Shown here in pieces: positions 8,009 through 19,598 of a stretch of 64,000 bases of DNA. Numbering within the stretch: position 1 is the stretch's first letter; every line of letters starts with the position of its first letter. The translations under genes and the position numbers were made by a program. A model generated the notes under the pieces. It did not search any database. It worked only from the letters and a program-made list of their open reading frames with translations, and had not been told where the DNA came from. The stretch covers positions 1 through 64,000 of the forward strand of contig CACHCA010000006.1 in NCBI GenBank assembly GCA_902578265.1, read 5' to 3'. The stretch is from an uncultured Pelagibacteraceae bacterium. Its GTDB lineage: Bacteria; Pseudomonadota; Alphaproteobacteria; Pelagibacterales; Pelagibacteraceae.

Positions 8009-8200
8009 ATGAAAAACCCAATTAAATTTATTCAGGAGGTAAAACAGGAGGCTTTCAAAGTTACTTGGCCAACTGGTAAAGAAACACTTCAAGGAGCTTT
8101 AATGGTATTTGTCATGGCAGTTGTAATGTCTTTATTTTTTTTGTTACTTGATCAGGTTTTAAAATTTTTTTTAGAAATTTTACTCAAAGTGAGCATTTAA
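8009..8200 (+). CDS. secE: Preprotein translocase subunit SecE
   Basis: Small essential clamp subunit of the SecYEG inner-membrane translocon. The 63 residues form an amphipathic N-terminal helix with the conserved KVTWPT segment (about 17-22), followed by one transmembrane helix (about 29-55). This is the short single-helix form, unlike the three-helix E. coli protein. nusG follows without a gap. SecY, its partner, is encoded at 30895. Confidence 0.94.
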   Translation: MKNPIKFIQEVKQEAFKVTWPTGKETLQGALMVFVMAVVMSLFFLLLDQVLKFFLEILLKVSI

Positions 8201-8731
8201 ATGAAAAATTGGTACATTGTTCAATCTCATTCTAGCTTTGAAAATAAAGTAGCCGGCTTGATTAAAGAAGAGGCTGAAAAGGCTAAAATCTCAGATAAAT
8301 TTGATGAAATAATTGTCCCTACTCATGATGTAACTGAAGTTAAAAGAGGTAAAAGAGTACAAAGAAAAAAGAAATATTTTCCGGGATATGTTTTAATTAA
8401 AAGCGAAATGGATAACAGCATTTATCACATGATTAAAAATATAAAGAGAGTTAGTGGTTTTTTAGGAACTAAAGGAGTACCTGTTCCTGTTTCAGATAAG
8501 GAAATAGAGAAAATTTTAGGACAAATAAAAGATGGTGTGGCCCAGCCAAAATCTGGTATAGAGTACAGTGTTGGAGAAAAAGTTCAAGTGGTAGACGGAC
8601 CATTTGCTTCATTCAGTGGAATGGTTGAGGATATAGATGAGGAAAAATCTAGACTTAAAGTTTCAGTTTCTATTTTTGGACGTCCAACACCAGTTGAATT
8701 AGAATATAACCAAGTAGAGAAAATTAGTTAA
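8201..8731 (+). CDS. nusG: Transcription termination/antitermination factor NusG
   Basis: Binds RNA polymerase and couples it to Rho or the leading ribosome. The 176-residue product begins [17 protein letters not shown], the typical NGN-domain start, with [15 protein letters not shown] and RVSGFLG in that domain. A KOW domain follows from about residue 125 ([16 protein letters not shown]). The ATG directly follows the secE stop, and its TAA overlaps the rplK ATG by one base, so translation is likely coupled. Confidence 0.96.
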   Translation: MKNWYIVQSHSSFENKVAGLIKEEAEKAKISDKFDEIIVPTHDVTEVKRGKRVQRKKKYFPGYVLIKSEMDNSIYHMIKNIKRVSGFLGTKGVPVPVSDKEIEKILGQIKDGVAQPKSGIEYSVGEKVQVVDGPFASFSGMVEDIDEEKSRLKVSVSIFGRPTPVELEYNQVEKIS

Positions 8732-9162
8732 TGGCAGCAAAAAAAGAAATTAGTGGGTTTATAAAATTACAAATCAAAGGTGGTCAGGCAAATCCAGCAC
8801 CACCAGTTGGTCCTGCTTTAGGTCAGCGTGGAGTTAACATAATGGAATTTTGTAAAGCTTTTAATGATAAAACAAAATCTTTAGCGGGAAAACCTGTTCC
8901 AGTAGAAATTACTGTATACAAGGATAAAAAATTTGATTTTAAAATTAAATCACCTCCTGCTTCATTCTTTATAAGAGAGGCAGCAAAATTAAAAAGTGGT
9001 TCACAAGAACCAGGTAGAAATATAGTAGCTTCTATTACAAAAAAGCAAGCAGAGGAAATCGCTAAACAGAAGATGAGTGACTTAAATGCAATAGATTTAG
9101 AGCAGGCAGTAAAAATAATTGCTGGCTCGGCGAGATCTATGGGAATTGAGGTTAAAGATTAA
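8731..9162 (+). CDS. rplK: 50S ribosomal protein L11 (uL11)
   Basis: Binds 23S rRNA helices 43/44 at the base of the factor-binding stalk. Its 143 residues include the proline-rich N-terminal switch [20 protein letters not shown] (21-40) and the C-terminal RNA-binding domain ending ARSMGIEV. The start overlaps the nusG stop by 1 nt, so there is no room for the separate L1-binding leader found before rplK in E. coli. Confidence 0.97.
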   Translation: MAAKKEISGFIKLQIKGGQANPAPPVGPALGQRGVNIMEFCKAFNDKTKSLAGKPVPVEITVYKDKKFDFKIKSPPASFFIREAAKLKSGSQEPGRNIVASITKKQAEEIAKQKMSDLNAIDLEQAVKIIAGSARSMGIEVKD

Positions 9163-9164
9163 CA

Positions 9165-9851
9165 ATGTCCAAAAGATTTAAAAAATTACCAGAAAACACA
9201 TCTGAATTACCTGCAGAAGGTATTGAAAAATTAATCCCTATTATAAAAAAAAATTGTACAACAAAATTTGATGAGTCTGTTGACTTAAGTTTTCAAATTA
9301 ACAATAAACAAAAAAAAAATGAAATAAATATAAGAACTATAGTAAATCTTCCAGGTGGTTCAGGAAAAAAAGTAAAAGTTGCGGTTGTTTGTGAAGATTC
9401 AAAATCGACCGATGCAAAATCAGCTGGTGCAGATATTGTTGGGAGTGATGATTTTATTGAAAAGATTAAAAATGGAGAAATTAATTTCGAAAAATTAATT
9501 TGTACGCCTTCTATGATGATTAAATTATCTAAATTAGGAAAAGTGCTTGGTCCAAAAGGTTTGATGCCTAACCCAAAACTAGGTTCTGTAACTGAGGATT
9601 TGAAAACAGCAATATTAGATGCAAAATCTGGTCAAGCAGAAATAAGAAACGATAAAGATGGAAATATTGGTGTGAGTATTGGTAAAAAATCTTTTGCTGA
9701 AGATAAACTAATCAAAAACTATAATGCAATAATTGAAACTCTTGAAAAAGAAAAGTCTAACAATACTGTTAAAGGTGAATTAGTTAAGTCAGCCTTTGTT
9801 ACTTCAACAATGGGTGTCTCGTATAAATTAAAAATAGGAAAAAGCATTTAA
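9165..9851 (+). CDS. rplA: 50S ribosomal protein L1 (uL1)
   Basis: Forms the mobile L1 stalk near the E site that helps release deacylated tRNA. The 228-residue protein has the signature GPKGLMPNPK (129-138) and the two-domain L1 fold. It is slightly Lys/Asn-rich and a little shorter than E. coli L1 (234). It starts 2 nt after rplK. Confidence 0.96.
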   Translation: MSKRFKKLPENTSELPAEGIEKLIPIIKKNCTTKFDESVDLSFQINNKQKKNEINIRTIVNLPGGSGKKVKVAVVCEDSKSTDAKSAGADIVGSDDFIEKIKNGEINFEKLICTPSMMIKLSKLGKVLGPKGLMPNPKLGSVTEDLKTAILDAKSGQAEIRNDKDGNIGVSIGKKSFAEDKLIKNYNAIIETLEKEKSNNTVKGELVKSAFVTSTMGVSYKLKIGKSI

Positions 9852-9857
9852 ATTTTT

Positions 9858-10379
9858 ATGATGAACAAAGAACAAAAGAAAAATTATATAACAGAGATGA
9901 CTGCACAATTTGAAAATAGTAAAGCAGTGATGGTAACACATTATCAAGGTTTAACCATGCCCCAACTTGATGAATTGAGATCAAAAATGAGAGAGCATGG
10001 AATAGTTTTTAAAATTACAAAAAATAGAATTACAAAATTAGCTTTGGAAAAAACTAAATGTAAGGATTTGTCGAAATGGTTTACTGGGCCAACAGCAGTA
10101 GCTTTTGGAGAAGATGCTATTATGTCTGCAAGAATTTTATCAAAATTTGCTAAGGATAACGAAAATCTAAAATTAATTGGTGGAATCATGGACAATGAGG
10201 TTTTAGATCAAGCTGGAGTATTAAATGTAGCTAGTTTACCAACTTTAGATGAAGCAAGGGCAAATATTGTGGGAATTTTGAACGCTTCTGCATCAAAATT
10301 GGTCAGTATTTTACTTGCACGATCGGAAAAAATGAGTAGTTTACCTCCAGAAAATTCTGAAACACAACCTAAAGAGTAA
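9858..10379 (+). CDS. rplJ: 50S ribosomal protein L10 (uL10)
   Basis: Anchors the bL12 dimers to the ribosome. The 173 residues show the N-terminal rRNA-binding region (VMVTHYQGLTMPQLDELR, then FKITKNRI) and a C-terminal helix that would bind bL12. Two adjacent ATGs (9858 and 9861) could both serve. The 6-nt gap from rplA leaves no room for the L10 leader known from E. coli. Confidence 0.95.
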   Translation: MMNKEQKKNYITEMTAQFENSKAVMVTHYQGLTMPQLDELRSKMREHGIVFKITKNRITKLALEKTKCKDLSKWFTGPTAVAFGEDAIMSARILSKFAKDNENLKLIGGIMDNEVLDQAGVLNVASLPTLDEARANIVGILNASASKLVSILLARSEKMSSLPPENSETQPKE

Positions 10380-10382
10380 AAA

Positions 10383-10748
10383 ATGCCTGACCTAAATAAA
10401 ATTATAGAAGATTTATCAAGTTTGACTGTTGCTGAAGCAGCAGATCTTTCTAAACAATTAGAAGAAAAATGGGGCGTTACCCCAATGGCAGCAGCAGCAC
10501 CAGCAGCAGCGGGGGCAGCGGCAGCGGCAGAAGATAAAGATGATTTTACTATCATGTTAGTTTCTGCAGGAGATAAAAAAATTAACGTTATTAAAGAAGT
10601 AAGAGCAGCAACTTCACTAGGCCTAAAAGAGGCTAAAGATTTAGTTGAGGGTGCACCTAAAGAAGTAAAAACTGGTGTTCCTAAAAAAGAAGCTGAAGAA
10701 ATTAAGGCTAAATTAGAAGCTGCAGGCGCTAAAGTAGAACTTAAATAA
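10383..10748 (+). CDS. rplL: 50S ribosomal protein L7/L12 (bL12)
   Basis: Multicopy stalk protein that recruits translation GTPases. In 121 residues: an N-terminal dimerisation domain (1-34), an Ala-rich flexible hinge (36-49, almost pure Ala), and a globular C-terminal domain with [18 protein letters not shown]. The hinge DNA is a GC-rich GCA/GCG codon run that stands out in this AT-rich sequence. Starts 3 nt after rplJ. Confidence 0.97.
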   Translation: MPDLNKIIEDLSSLTVAEAADLSKQLEEKWGVTPMAAAAPAAAGAAAAAEDKDDFTIMLVSAGDKKINVIKEVRAATSLGLKEAKDLVEGAPKEVKTGVPKKEAEEIKAKLEAAGAKVELK

Positions 10749-10770
10749 ATTAAAAAGGATTTTTTTAGCT

Positions 10771-10791
10771 CTGATTAATTTTATTAATCAG
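10771..10791 (+). promoter_or_regulatory. rplL-rpoB intergenic hairpin
   Basis: CTGATTAAT (10771-10779) and ATTAATCAG (10783-10791) form a perfect 9-bp stem with a TTT loop, 12 nt before the rpoB ATG. No T-run follows, so it is not a classical terminator. In E. coli the same gap holds an attenuator and RNase III site that set the ratio of ribosomal proteins to RpoB. A similar role here is an inference from position. Confidence 0.45.
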
Positions 10792-10803
10792 TGTTAAACA
10801 TTG

Positions 10804-13800
10804 ATGCAAATATCTTTTACTGAAAAAAAGAATATTAGAAAAAGTTTTGGTAAACTTAAAGAGAGTTTATCAATTCCAAACTTGATAGAAGTCCAAAAAA
10901 ACTCTTATAAAGAATTAACTGATTTTGAGATCGTTGAAAAAGATTTAACTAAAGGGTTTGATAGAGTTTTTAAAAGTATTTTCCCGATTGAGGATTTAAA
11001 CGACAAAGCGACACTAGAATATGTTTCCTATAGATTAGAAAAACCGAAGTTTGATGTTGAAGAATGTATTGCTAGAGGATTAACTTATTCCTCTGCATTA
11101 AAATGCACATTAAGATTAGTTGTTTACGAAATTGATCAAGAAAACAACACTAAAGACATTCTTTCAGCAAAAGAACAAGAAGTTTATATGGGAGAAGTTC
11201 CAATGATGACAAATAGTGGAACATTTATAACTAATGGAGTTCAGAGAGTTGTAGTTAATCAAATGCATCGAAGTCCAGGTGTATTTTTTGATCATGACAA
11301 AGGTAAGACTCATGCAAGTGGTAAACTATTATTTAATTGCAGGGTGATACCTAACAGGGGATCATGGCTAGATTTTGAATATGATGTTAAAGATTTTTTA
11401 TACTTTAAAATAGATAGAAAAAAGAAAATCTTAGCATCAACTTTATTACTTGCATTGGGTTATACAAAATCTGACATTGTAAATGAGTTTTATGAAAAAG
11501 AAAAATTTACCTTTGATAATGAAAAGCAAAAATGGAAGACAAGATTTAATCCTGAGAATTATAAAGCAAAAAATTTTTCTGAAGAAGTTGTAGATGCAAA
11601 TACTGGTAAAGTTGTAATTAAATTGGGTGATAAGATAAATTATCTTAATGCTAAAAAATTAGCAAACGATGGGTTAAAAAATATTTTAGTTTCTAAAGAG
11701 TCTTTATACGGCAAATTTTTACATAGCGATGTTAAAATAAATGATGAGGAAAATGGAACTTTTAAAATAGGCACTGAGTTAAATGATACAATTCTTAATC
11801 AAATTTTAGAAGCTAAGATCTATTCTTTGGAAATTTCAGTTACAAATTCTATTAACAAAGGTGGATATCTTCTAACAACAATTTTCAATGATAAAAATAA
11901 TACAAAAGATGAGGCAATCACTGAAATTTATAAAATGTTGAGGCCAGGAGAACCGCCAACGATTGAAATCGCTACTCAAATCTTTAATAATTTATTTTTT
12001 AGTTCTGATAGATATGATCTCTCCGATGTGGGAAGAGTTAAAATGAATTCAAGATTAAACCTTGAATGCTCTGATAAGATCACAATTCTTAGAAATGATG
12101 ATATTTTATCCATAATTCATAAAATGCTAGATCTCAGAGATGGTAAAGATGATGTTGACGATATTGATCATTTAGGAAACAGAAGAGTCCGATCTGTTGG
12201 AGAATTGGTTGAAAATCAAGCTAGAATTGGTGTTTATAGAATGGAAAGAGCTATCAAAGAAAAAATGACAACTCTAGATATTGAGTCTGCAATGCCTCAA
12301 GATTTAATTAATGCAAAACCATTAACAGTTTCTTTGAAAGATTTTTTTGCGAGCTCACAATTATCTCAATTTATGGATCAGACAAATCCACTATCGGAAA
12401 TTACTCACAAGAGAAGAGTTTCAGCTCTTGGACCAGGTGGCTTAACTAGAGAAAGAGCTGGATTTGAAGTCAGAGACGTCCACCCAACGCATTATGGTAG
12501 GATCTGCCCGATCGAAACGCCCGAAGGTCCAAACATAGGTCTAATAAATAGTCTGTCAACTTATGCAAAGATTAATAAGTACGGATTTATAGAAAGCCCT
12601 TACAAAAGAGTAAAAGACGGAGTTGTCCAAGAAAAAGTTGAATATTTATCTGCGATGGAAGAAACAAAGTATACCATAGCACAAGCAAATACTAAGTTAG
12701 ATAAAAATAATAAGATTGTTGAAGAGTTGGTTTCATGTCGGCAAAATTTAAACTTTTTGTTGTCAAAACCTGAAACAATAGATTTTATTGATGTTTCACC
12801 TAAACAATTAGTTTCTGTAGCAGCATCTTTAATACCATTTTTAGAAAATGATGATGCCAACAGAGCTTTAATGGGTTCAAACATGATGAGACAAGCAGTT
12901 CCATTATTGAAGCCTGAAGCACCTTTAGTTGGAACAGGAATTGAAAGTGATGTAGCATTAGATTCAGGCGTAACTATTGTAGCAAAGAGAGATGGTATTG
13001 TTGATAAGATTGATGGTAAAAGGATTGTTGTTAAAGTCACGGAGGAAACGGATTTTACAAAATCAAGCGTAGATATTTATAATTTACAAAAATTTAAAAG
13101 ATCAAACCAAAACACTTGTATAAATCAAAGACCATTAGTTCGAGTAGGTGATAAAGTTAAAATTGGAGATATTATTGCAGATGGCCCATCTACAAGATTG
13201 GGTGAGCTCGCTTTAGGGAAGAATGTTACAGTCGCGTTCATGCCTTGGCAAGGATATAATTTTGAAGATTCAATTTTAATTTCAGAAAGATGTGTTACTG
13301 ATGATGTTTTTACTTCCGTTCATATTGTTGAGTATGAAATAATGGCCAGAGACACAAAATTAGGAGAGGAAGAGATAACCAGAGATATACCTAATGTAAA
13401 TGAAGAGGCTCTAAAAAATTTAGATGAGTCTGGAATTGTTTATATCGGCGCAGAGGTGAATGCTGGTGATATTTTAGTTGGAAAAGTTACACCAAAAGGT
13501 GACTCAGCATCCGGACCTGAGGAAAAATTATTACGATCTATATTTGGAGAAAAAGCTATTGATGTCACAGACACATCATTAAGAATGTCCAGAGGTAGCA
13601 GTGGTACTGTTGTAGATGTTAAAGTGTTCAATAGACATGGTATAGAAAAAGATGAAAGATCAATCACAATTGAGCGTGCTGAAATTGATCAAGTTCAACA
13701 AGATAAGATAGTTGAAGAGGAAATTTTAGAGAGAAGTATTAAACAAAGAGCATCACAGATATTAACAGGCTCTTCATTGACTAAAAAAATTAAAAATTTA

Positions 13801-14892
13801 GATGTAGGAACAAAACTTAATTTTGAAATGATAAACAATTTATCAATCAACGATGTTTTCAAAATTACTGACGGAAATTCAAAAAATGATACACTAACTG
13901 ATCAACTTAAAGATCAGTATAACAAGGCAAAACAAGATATTACCGAAAGATTTGAGGATAAAGTTTTAAAAATTAGAAGTGGAGATGATCTTTTACCAAG
14001 TGTAATGAAGATGGTAAAAGTTTTTGTTGCAATTAAAAGAAGACTTAGACCGGGTGATAAAATGTCTGGAAGACATGGTAACAAAGGTGTTGTTAGTAAA
14101 ATTGTACCTGTTGAAGATATGCCTTATAGAGAAGATGGAAGACCAGTTGACATAGTATTAAATCCGCTTGGAGTTCCAAGTCGTATGAACGTTGGTCAAA
14201 TTTTGGAAACCCATTTAGGTTGGGCTTGCAAAGAATTTGGAGAACAAGTGAAAAATTTAGTCAACGAAAATAATAAGAAAATTGAGAAAACAGAAAAGAT
14301 TTCAACGTTTTTAAGATCTGTTTATGGTGAGGATATTTTTAGTCAAAAAGTTGATAAATTAAACAAGACTGAATTCGAGGATTTATGTGAAAATCTTCAA
14401 AATGGAATAGCTATTTCTACGCCGGTATTCGATGGTGCTAAAGAAAAGGATGTGACTGAAATGCTAGAGTTGGCAAAATTACCTGGGTCTGGTCAAACCT
14501 TTTTATGGGATGGAAGAACAGGAGAGAAATTTGATAGACCAGTAACAGTTGGGATTATTTATATGTTAAAATTACATCACTTGGTAGAGGACAAGATCCA
14601 TGCCAGATCTACTGGTCCTTATTCTTTAGTAACTCAACAACCTCTTGGTGGAAAAGCACAATTAGGTGGTCAAAGATTTGGAGAGATGGAGGTTTGGGCA
14701 TTGGAAGCTTATGGTGCATCATACACGTTACAAGAAATTCTCACGGTAAAATCTGATGATGTTGCAGGACGTGTTAAAGTTTATGAGACAATAGTAAAAG
14801 GTGAGGAGAACTTTGAGTCAGGTATACCGGAATCATTTAACGTATTGGTAAAAGAGATTAAATCTTTAGCATTGAACGTGGAGCTTAATTAG
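10804..14892 (+). CDS. rpoB: RNA polymerase beta subunit
   Basis: Large catalytic subunit with RpoC. About 1362 residues, starting [20 protein letters not shown] at 10801 directly before the ATG could also start translation (one extra residue). Neither has a clear Shine-Dalgarno sequence. The rifampicin region [19 protein letters not shown] begins near residue 520 and matches the E. coli sequence except Thr for one Asn. [19 protein letters not shown] follows, and [12 protein letters not shown] lies at about 1084-1095. rpoC follows after 2 nt. Confidence 0.98.
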   Translation: MQISFTEKKNIRKSFGKLKESLSIPNLIEVQKNSYKELTDFEIVEKDLTKGFDRVFKSIFPIEDLNDKATLEYVSYRLEKPKFDVEECIARGLTYSSALKCTLRLVVYEIDQENNTKDILSAKEQEVYMGEVPMMTNSGTFITNGVQRVVVNQMHRSPGVFFDHDKGKTHASGKLLFNCRVIPNRGSWLDFEYDVKDFLYFKIDRKKKILASTLLLALGYTKSDIVNEFYEKEKFTFDNEKQKWKTRFNPENYKAKNFSEEVVDANTGKVVIKLGDKINYLNAKKLANDGLKNILVSKESLYGKFLHSDVKINDEENGTFKIGTELNDTILNQILEAKIYSLEISVTNSINKGGYLLTTIFNDKNNTKDEAITEIYKMLRPGEPPTIEIATQIFNNLFFSSDRYDLSDVGRVKMNSRLNLECSDKITILRNDDILSIIHKMLDLRDGKDDVDDIDHLGNRRVRSVGELVENQARIGVYRMERAIKEKMTTLDIESAMPQDLINAKPLTVSLKDFFASSQLSQFMDQTNPLSEITHKRRVSALGPGGLTRERAGFEVRDVHPTHYGRICPIETPEGPNIGLINSLSTYAKINKYGFIESPYKRVKDGVVQEKVEYLSAMEETKYTIAQANTKLDKNNKIVEELVSCRQNLNFLLSKPETIDFIDVSPKQLVSVAASLIPFLENDDANRALMGSNMMRQAVPLLKPEAPLVGTGIESDVALDSGVTIVAKRDGIVDKIDGKRIVVKVTEETDFTKSSVDIYNLQKFKRSNQNTCINQRPLVRVGDKVKIGDIIADGPSTRLGELALGKNVTVAFMPWQGYNFEDSILISERCVTDDVFTSVHIVEYEIMARDTKLGEEEITRDIPNVNEEALKNLDESGIVYIGAEVNAGDILVGKVTPKGDSASGPEEKLLRSIFGEKAIDVTDTSLRMSRGSSGTVVDVKVFNRHGIEKDERSITIERAEIDQVQQDKIVEEEILERSIKQRASQILTGSSLTKKIKNLDVGTKLNFEMINNLSINDVFKITDGNSKNDTLTDQLKDQYNKAKQDITERFEDKVLKIRSGDDLLPSVMKMVKVFVAIKRRLRPGDKMSGRHGNKGVVSKIVPVEDMPYREDGRPVDIVLNPLGVPSRMNVGQILETHLGWACKEFGEQVKNLVNENNKKIEKTEKISTFLRSVYGEDIFSQKVDKLNKTEFEDLCENLQNGIAISTPVFDGAKEKDVTEMLELAKLPGSGQTFLWDGRTGEKFDRPVTVGIIYMLKLHHLVEDKIHARSTGPYSLVTQQPLGGKAQLGGQRFGEMEVWALEAYGASYTLQEILTVKSDDVAGRVKVYETIVKGEENFESGIPESFNVLVKEIKSLALNVELN

Positions 14893-14894
14893 TA

Positions 14895-17800
14895 ATGAAA
14901 AAAGAATTGACAGATCTATTCAAAAATTCCGAGATTTCAGAAGCTCAGAATTTTAATAGTATAAAGATTTCTTTAGCAAGTCCAGAAAAAATAAAATCGT
15001 GGACTTATGGTGAAATTAAGAAACCAGAAACAATAAACTATAGAACCTTCAGACCAGAGAAAGATGGTCTATTTTGTGCAAGAATATTCGGTCCTATAAA
15101 AGATTATGAGTGTTTATGTGGAAAATATAAGAGAATGAAATTCAGAGGTATAATTTGTGAAAAATGTGGTGTTGAAGTCACAAAATCAAATGTTCGAAGA
15201 GAAAGAATGGGTCATATAAATTTGGCGACACCTGTGGCTCACATATGGTTCTTAAAATCATTACCAAGTAGAATTGCTTTGGCTGTAGATATGAAACTAA
15301 AGGAAATAGAGAGAGTTTTGTATTTTGAAAATTTCATTGTAATCGAACCTGGTCTAACAGGTCTTCAAAAAAACCAACTTTTAAATGAAGAAGAATTAGC
15401 AAAATATCAAGATGAATTTGGTGAAGAAGCATTTTCTGCAGGGATTGGAGCCGAAGCTGTTCTTGAAATGTTAAAAAATCTTGAACTAGAGACAGAGAGA
15501 AAAAATTTAGTAAATTATATAAAGGAGACTAAATCGAAAGTAAATGAAGAAAGAGCTATCAAAAGACTAAAGCTTATCGAGTCTTTCATAGAAACTGGTC
15601 AAAAACCAGAGTGGATGATAATGACAGTTGTCCCAGTAATCCCACCAGAGCTAAGACCTTTAGTTCCTCTTGATGGTGGAAGATTTGCGACCTCAGATTT
15701 AAATGACTTATATAGAAGAGTTATAAACCGAAATAACCGTCTCAAAAGATTAATGGATTTAAAAGCTCCAGATATTATTGTTAGAAATGAAAAAAGAATG
15801 CTTCAAGAGTCAGTTGATGCTCTTTTTGATAATGGAAGAAGAGGTCGAGTGATAACAGGAACTGGTAAGAGACCTTTAAAATCTTTAGCTGAAATGTTAA
15901 AAGGAAAACAAGGAAGATTTAGACAAAACTTACTTGGAAAACGTGTAGATTATTCAGGAAGATCTGTAATAGTTGTTGGACCAGATCTTAAGTTACATGA
16001 ATGTGGATTACCGAAAAAAATGGCTTTAGAATTATTTAAACCATTTTTATATGCAAGATTAAATAAACTTGGCTTAGCATCGACAATAAAACAAGCAAAA
16101 AAATTAGTTGAAAAGGAGACCAATGCTGTATGGGATGCTTTAGAGCTTATTGTAAGAGAACATCCCGTTTTATTAAATAGAGCACCAACTTTACATAGAT
16201 TAGGTGTTCAAGCTTTTGAACCAAAATTAATTGAAGGGGATGCAATCGAGCTTCATCCATTAACTTGTGCAGCTTTCAATGCCGACTTTGATGGAGATCA
16301 AATGGCTGTACACGTTCCATTAAGTTTAGAGGCTCAATTAGAAGCAAGGATATTAATGTTATCAACTAATAACATTTTATCACCATCTAACGGAAAACCT
16401 ATAATTGTTCCAAGCCAGGATATGATATTAGGAATTTATTATTTATCACAAGAACCTTTGACTGATAAACCAATGGGATATTTTTTAAATGCAGACCAAA
16501 TAGAGTATGCTCTATCTTTAGGTGAATTAAAAGTTCATAGCACAATTGTATCAAGATTTGAAACTGTCGATGAAAAAGGGAATAAAAAATATGAAAAATA
16601 CACATCTACAGCTGGTAGATTCTTACTGGCGAACTTATTGCCTAAAAATAAAGATATTAAATTTTCATTGATAGATAGATTGTTACCAAAAAAAGTTGTT
16701 TCAGAAGTTATTGATATAGTATTTAGATTTTGTGGACAGAAATCAACTGTAATTTTTTGTGACAAGTTAAAAGATTTAGGTTTTAAACATGCATTTAAAG
16801 CTGGAATCTCTTTTGGTAAAGATGATCTAGTAATTCCAGAAAATAAGACTCAATTGATAGAGGATACCAAAAAACTTATCTCTGATTATGAAACTCAGTA
16901 TGCCGAAGGCCTAATCACCAGAGGTGAAAAATATAACAAAGTTGTAGATGCCTGGTCAAAATGTACTGACAGAGTAGCTGGTGAAATGATGAAAGGCATT
17001 TCTGCTACAGAAAAAACTTCCGAAGGCTTAAAGATTAATTCTGTATTTATGATGGCAGATAGTGGTGCAAGAGGTTCAGCAGCGCAAATGAAGCAATTAG
17101 CAGGAATGAGGGGTTTAATTGCAAAACCATCTGGAGAAATTATTGAAAGTCCAATAACATCAAATTTTAAGGAAGGTTTAACTGCCCTTGAATACTTCAA
17201 TTCCACTCACGGTGCGAGAAAAGGTTTAGCTGATACAGCCTTAAAGACTGCCAGTTCAGGGTATTTAACTAGAAGACTTTGTGATGTAGCGCAAGATTTA
17301 ACAATAACAAAAAAAGAGTGTGATTGTAAAAATCCTGGATTTATAGAATTGTCTGAAATTTTGGAGGGTGGAAACGTTGTTGTAAGCTTGTCTGAAAGGG
17401 CTTTAGGAAGAGTGACTTTTGATGATGTGAAGCACCCAATAACTGGAGAAGTTATAATTAAAAAATTAACTATGATTGATGAGGCAGGGTGTGATAAAAT
17501 TGATGCTGCAGGTATCAAATCAGTCAAAGTTTATTCAGTTATGACTTGTGGTTCAAAAGAAGGTGTTTGTGCTACTTCATACGGTAGAGATTTATCAAGG
17601 GGAAAAATGGTCCATGTGGGAGAGGCAATCGGAATGATCTCCGCTCAATCAATCGGAGAACCAGGTACTCAATTAACTATGAGAACTTTCCACGTTGGAG
17701 GAACTGCATCAGTAAAACAAGACTCACAAATAGTTACAAAAAATGAAGGAACCTTAAAAATAATCAATTCTAACATTTTAGAGGACTCAAAAAAGAATTT

Positions 17801-19064
17801 AATAGTAATGGGAAGAAACACTCAGTTATCTATTGAAGACGATAATGGAGTTCAAGTAGCAGTTTACAAAGTAGCTTATGGATCAAAGTTATTTTTTAAA
17901 AATGGCGATAAAGTTAAATCTAATACAAAAATTTGTGAATGGGATCCTTATACTACACCCGTAATAGCAGAAAAAAGTGGTATTGCCAGTTATGTAGACT
18001 TAATTGATGGTGTTTCTATTCAAGAAACAATCGATGACGCTACAGGTATATCATCTAAATCAGTTGTTGATTGGAGATCTCAATCAAAAAGCACTGATCT
18101 AAAACCAAGAATTACATTAAGAGATGAAAAAGGAAATGTTATTAAAAAAGCTGACGATAATGAAGCAAGGTATTATTTGGTTCCAGACTCAATTTTATCT
18201 GTAAAAGATGGGCAAAAAGTTTCTGCAGGTGATGTTGTAGCAAGACTTCCTAAAGAAACAACTAAAACGAAAGATATTACAGGAGGTCTTCCAAGAGTAG
18301 CTGAGTTATTTGAAGCTAGAAAAGCAAAAGATAGTGCAATAATTGCTGAAAATGATGGTCAAGTTATATTTGGAAAAGAAGTTAGGGGTAAACAAAGGGT
18401 CTCTATAGTCCCCGAGGATGGTAACGAACCCTCAAATTATTTAATTCCAAAAGGGAAACACATAAATTTTAATCAAGGTGAAAAAATTAAAAAAGGTGAA
18501 TACTTGCTTGATGGTCAACCATTACCACATGATATTTTAAGAATAATGGGAATAAAAGAATTGACTGAATATTTTGTGAATCAGGTCCAGGAAGTTTATA
18601 GACTTCAAGGAGTAATAATAAATGATAAGCACATTGAAACTATTTTAAGACAGATGCTTAAAAAAGTTGAAGTTAAATCATCAGGAGATTCGTCATATTT
18701 ACCTGGAGAAATTGTTGATCGAATTAAATTTGAAAATATGAACGATAAACTTAAAAAAGAGAACAAGACACCAGCGACGGGTGAAAGAGTTCTCATGGGA
18801 ATTACAAAAGCATCATTACAGACAGAGTCATTTATTTCTGCAGCTTCATTCCAAGAAACAACAAGAGTATTAACTGATGCAGCTATTAAAGGTAAAATTG
18901 ATCCTTTAAATGGACTAAAAGAAAATGTGATTGTCGGAAGATTAGTACCAGCTGGTACAGGTAATATCAAAAACAGATGGAACAAAAAAGCGCTGGAAGA
19001 CGATAATAAATTTTTATCTGAGCAAGAGAAAATAGAAGGCTCAGAAAGCCAGGCAAATCAATAA
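14895..19064 (+). CDS. rpoC: RNA polymerase beta' subunit
   Basis: 1389 residues. The first zinc site is C73-x-C75 with C88-x2-C91. The catalytic NADFDGD (462-468) carries the three Asp that bind the active-site Mg2+. A second zinc site is formed by the Cys cluster around [10 protein letters not shown] and [16 protein letters not shown]. The trigger loop region [16 protein letters not shown] is intact. The C-terminal tail is Glu/Ser-rich. It ends the nusG-rplKAJL-rpoBC unit; a 160-nt gap follows. Confidence 0.98.
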   Translation: MKKELTDLFKNSEISEAQNFNSIKISLASPEKIKSWTYGEIKKPETINYRTFRPEKDGLFCARIFGPIKDYECLCGKYKRMKFRGIICEKCGVEVTKSNVRRERMGHINLATPVAHIWFLKSLPSRIALAVDMKLKEIERVLYFENFIVIEPGLTGLQKNQLLNEEELAKYQDEFGEEAFSAGIGAEAVLEMLKNLELETERKNLVNYIKETKSKVNEERAIKRLKLIESFIETGQKPEWMIMTVVPVIPPELRPLVPLDGGRFATSDLNDLYRRVINRNNRLKRLMDLKAPDIIVRNEKRMLQESVDALFDNGRRGRVITGTGKRPLKSLAEMLKGKQGRFRQNLLGKRVDYSGRSVIVVGPDLKLHECGLPKKMALELFKPFLYARLNKLGLASTIKQAKKLVEKETNAVWDALELIVREHPVLLNRAPTLHRLGVQAFEPKLIEGDAIELHPLTCAAFNADFDGDQMAVHVPLSLEAQLEARILMLSTNNILSPSNGKPIIVPSQDMILGIYYLSQEPLTDKPMGYFLNADQIEYALSLGELKVHSTIVSRFETVDEKGNKKYEKYTSTAGRFLLANLLPKNKDIKFSLIDRLLPKKVVSEVIDIVFRFCGQKSTVIFCDKLKDLGFKHAFKAGISFGKDDLVIPENKTQLIEDTKKLISDYETQYAEGLITRGEKYNKVVDAWSKCTDRVAGEMMKGISATEKTSEGLKINSVFMMADSGARGSAAQMKQLAGMRGLIAKPSGEIIESPITSNFKEGLTALEYFNSTHGARKGLADTALKTASSGYLTRRLCDVAQDLTITKKECDCKNPGFIELSEILEGGNVVVSLSERALGRVTFDDVKHPITGEVIIKKLTMIDEAGCDKIDAAGIKSVKVYSVMTCGSKEGVCATSYGRDLSRGKMVHVGEAIGMISAQSIGEPGTQLTMRTFHVGGTASVKQDSQIVTKNEGTLKIINSNILEDSKKNLIVMGRNTQLSIEDDNGVQVAVYKVAYGSKLFFKNGDKVKSNTKICEWDPYTTPVIAEKSGIASYVDLIDGVSIQETIDDATGISSKSVVDWRSQSKSTDLKPRITLRDEKGNVIKKADDNEARYYLVPDSILSVKDGQKVSAGDVVARLPKETTKTKDITGGLPRVAELFEARKAKDSAIIAENDGQVIFGKEVRGKQRVSIVPEDGNEPSNYLIPKGKHINFNQGEKIKKGEYLLDGQPLPHDILRIMGIKELTEYFVNQVQEVYRLQGVIINDKHIETILRQMLKKVEVKSSGDSSYLPGEIVDRIKFENMNDKLKKENKTPATGERVLMGITKASLQTESFISAASFQETTRVLTDAAIKGKIDPLNGLKENVIVGRLVPAGTGNIKNRWNKKALEDDNKFLSEQEKIEGSESQANQ

Positions 19065-19094
19065 AAAATACCACCTTAAATCATTGGTTTTAGT

Positions 19095-19122
19095 TTGACA
19101 AAGTTAGATTATTAAGTATTTT
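19095..19122 (+). promoter_or_regulatory. Candidate promoter of the rpsL-rpsG-fusA unit
   Basis: A perfect -35 hexamer TTGACA (19095-19100), a 16-nt spacer, and TATTTT (19117-19122) as -10. It lies in the longest gap of the translation block and would give a leader of about 95 nt before rpsL. The -10 matches only 4 of 6 positions. Confidence 0.5.
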
Positions 19123-19174
19123 GTCGATGTTTTTGGTTGGAATGTAGTACTAACTGAATGTACTAAACGCTGCC

Positions 19175-19199
19175 ATGAATAACCTGTCAGTTATTTCAT
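19175..19199 (+). promoter_or_regulatory. Leader hairpin before rpsL
   Basis: ATGAATAAC (19175-19183) pairs with GTTATTTCAT (19190-19199), with one bulged base, around the loop CTGTCA. The stem ends 25 nt before the rpsL ATG. It would lie in the rpsL leader if transcription starts near 19130. It could be a ribosomal-protein binding site or attenuator, or the 3' end of the rpoBC transcript. No T-run follows directly, which argues against simple termination. Confidence 0.4.
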
Positions 19200-19224
19200 C
19201 AAAAATATATTTTATTTAAATTTT

Positions 19225-19596
19225 ATGCCAACAATAAACCAATTATTAAAAAAAAAGAGAGTGAAGCAAGTTAAACGAAATAAAGTTCCTGCTTTGCAAA
19301 AACAACCTTTGAAAAGAGGAGTTTGTGTTAAAGTTTATACTACAACTCCAAAAAAACCGAATTCCGCTTTAAGAAAAGTTGCACGTGTCAGATTATCAAA
19401 TGGTTTTGAGGTAACAGCGTATATTCCAGGTGAGGGACATAATTTACAAGAACACTCTGTAGTTCTAATTAGGGGTGGGAGAGTAAAAGATTTACCAGGT
19501 GTAAGATATCATATTCTAAGGGGAAACCTTGACACTCAAGGTGTTGCAAATAGAAAAAAAAGAAGATCTTTGTACGGAACAAAAAAAGGTAAATAA
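19225..19596 (+). CDS. rpsL: 30S ribosomal protein S12 (uS12)
   Basis: Decoding-centre protein of the small subunit. The 123 residues contain [13 protein letters not shown] (about 40-51) and [13 protein letters not shown], with wild-type residues at the Lys positions where streptomycin-resistance changes usually occur. The C-terminus is Lys/Arg-rich. First gene of the str unit; rpsG follows after 2 nt. Confidence 0.98.
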   Translation: MPTINQLLKKKRVKQVKRNKVPALQKQPLKRGVCVKVYTTTPKKPNSALRKVARVRLSNGFEVTAYIPGEGHNLQEHSVVLIRGGRVKDLPGVRYHILRGNLDTQGVANRKKRRSLYGTKKGK

Positions 19597-19598
19597 TT

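Noticed and set aside
12361-12432. Possible rifampicin-resistance change (Thr for Asn in DQTNPLSEI)
   Set aside because: Only one substitution compared with E. coli; it is likely lineage variation, and the main resistance positions are wild type.
12600-13040. Long minus-strand frame inside rpoB
   Set aside because: Shadow of the conserved rpoB reading frame; no start signal or family match. The same applies to the minus-strand frames inside rpoC, rplL, tuf and soxA.
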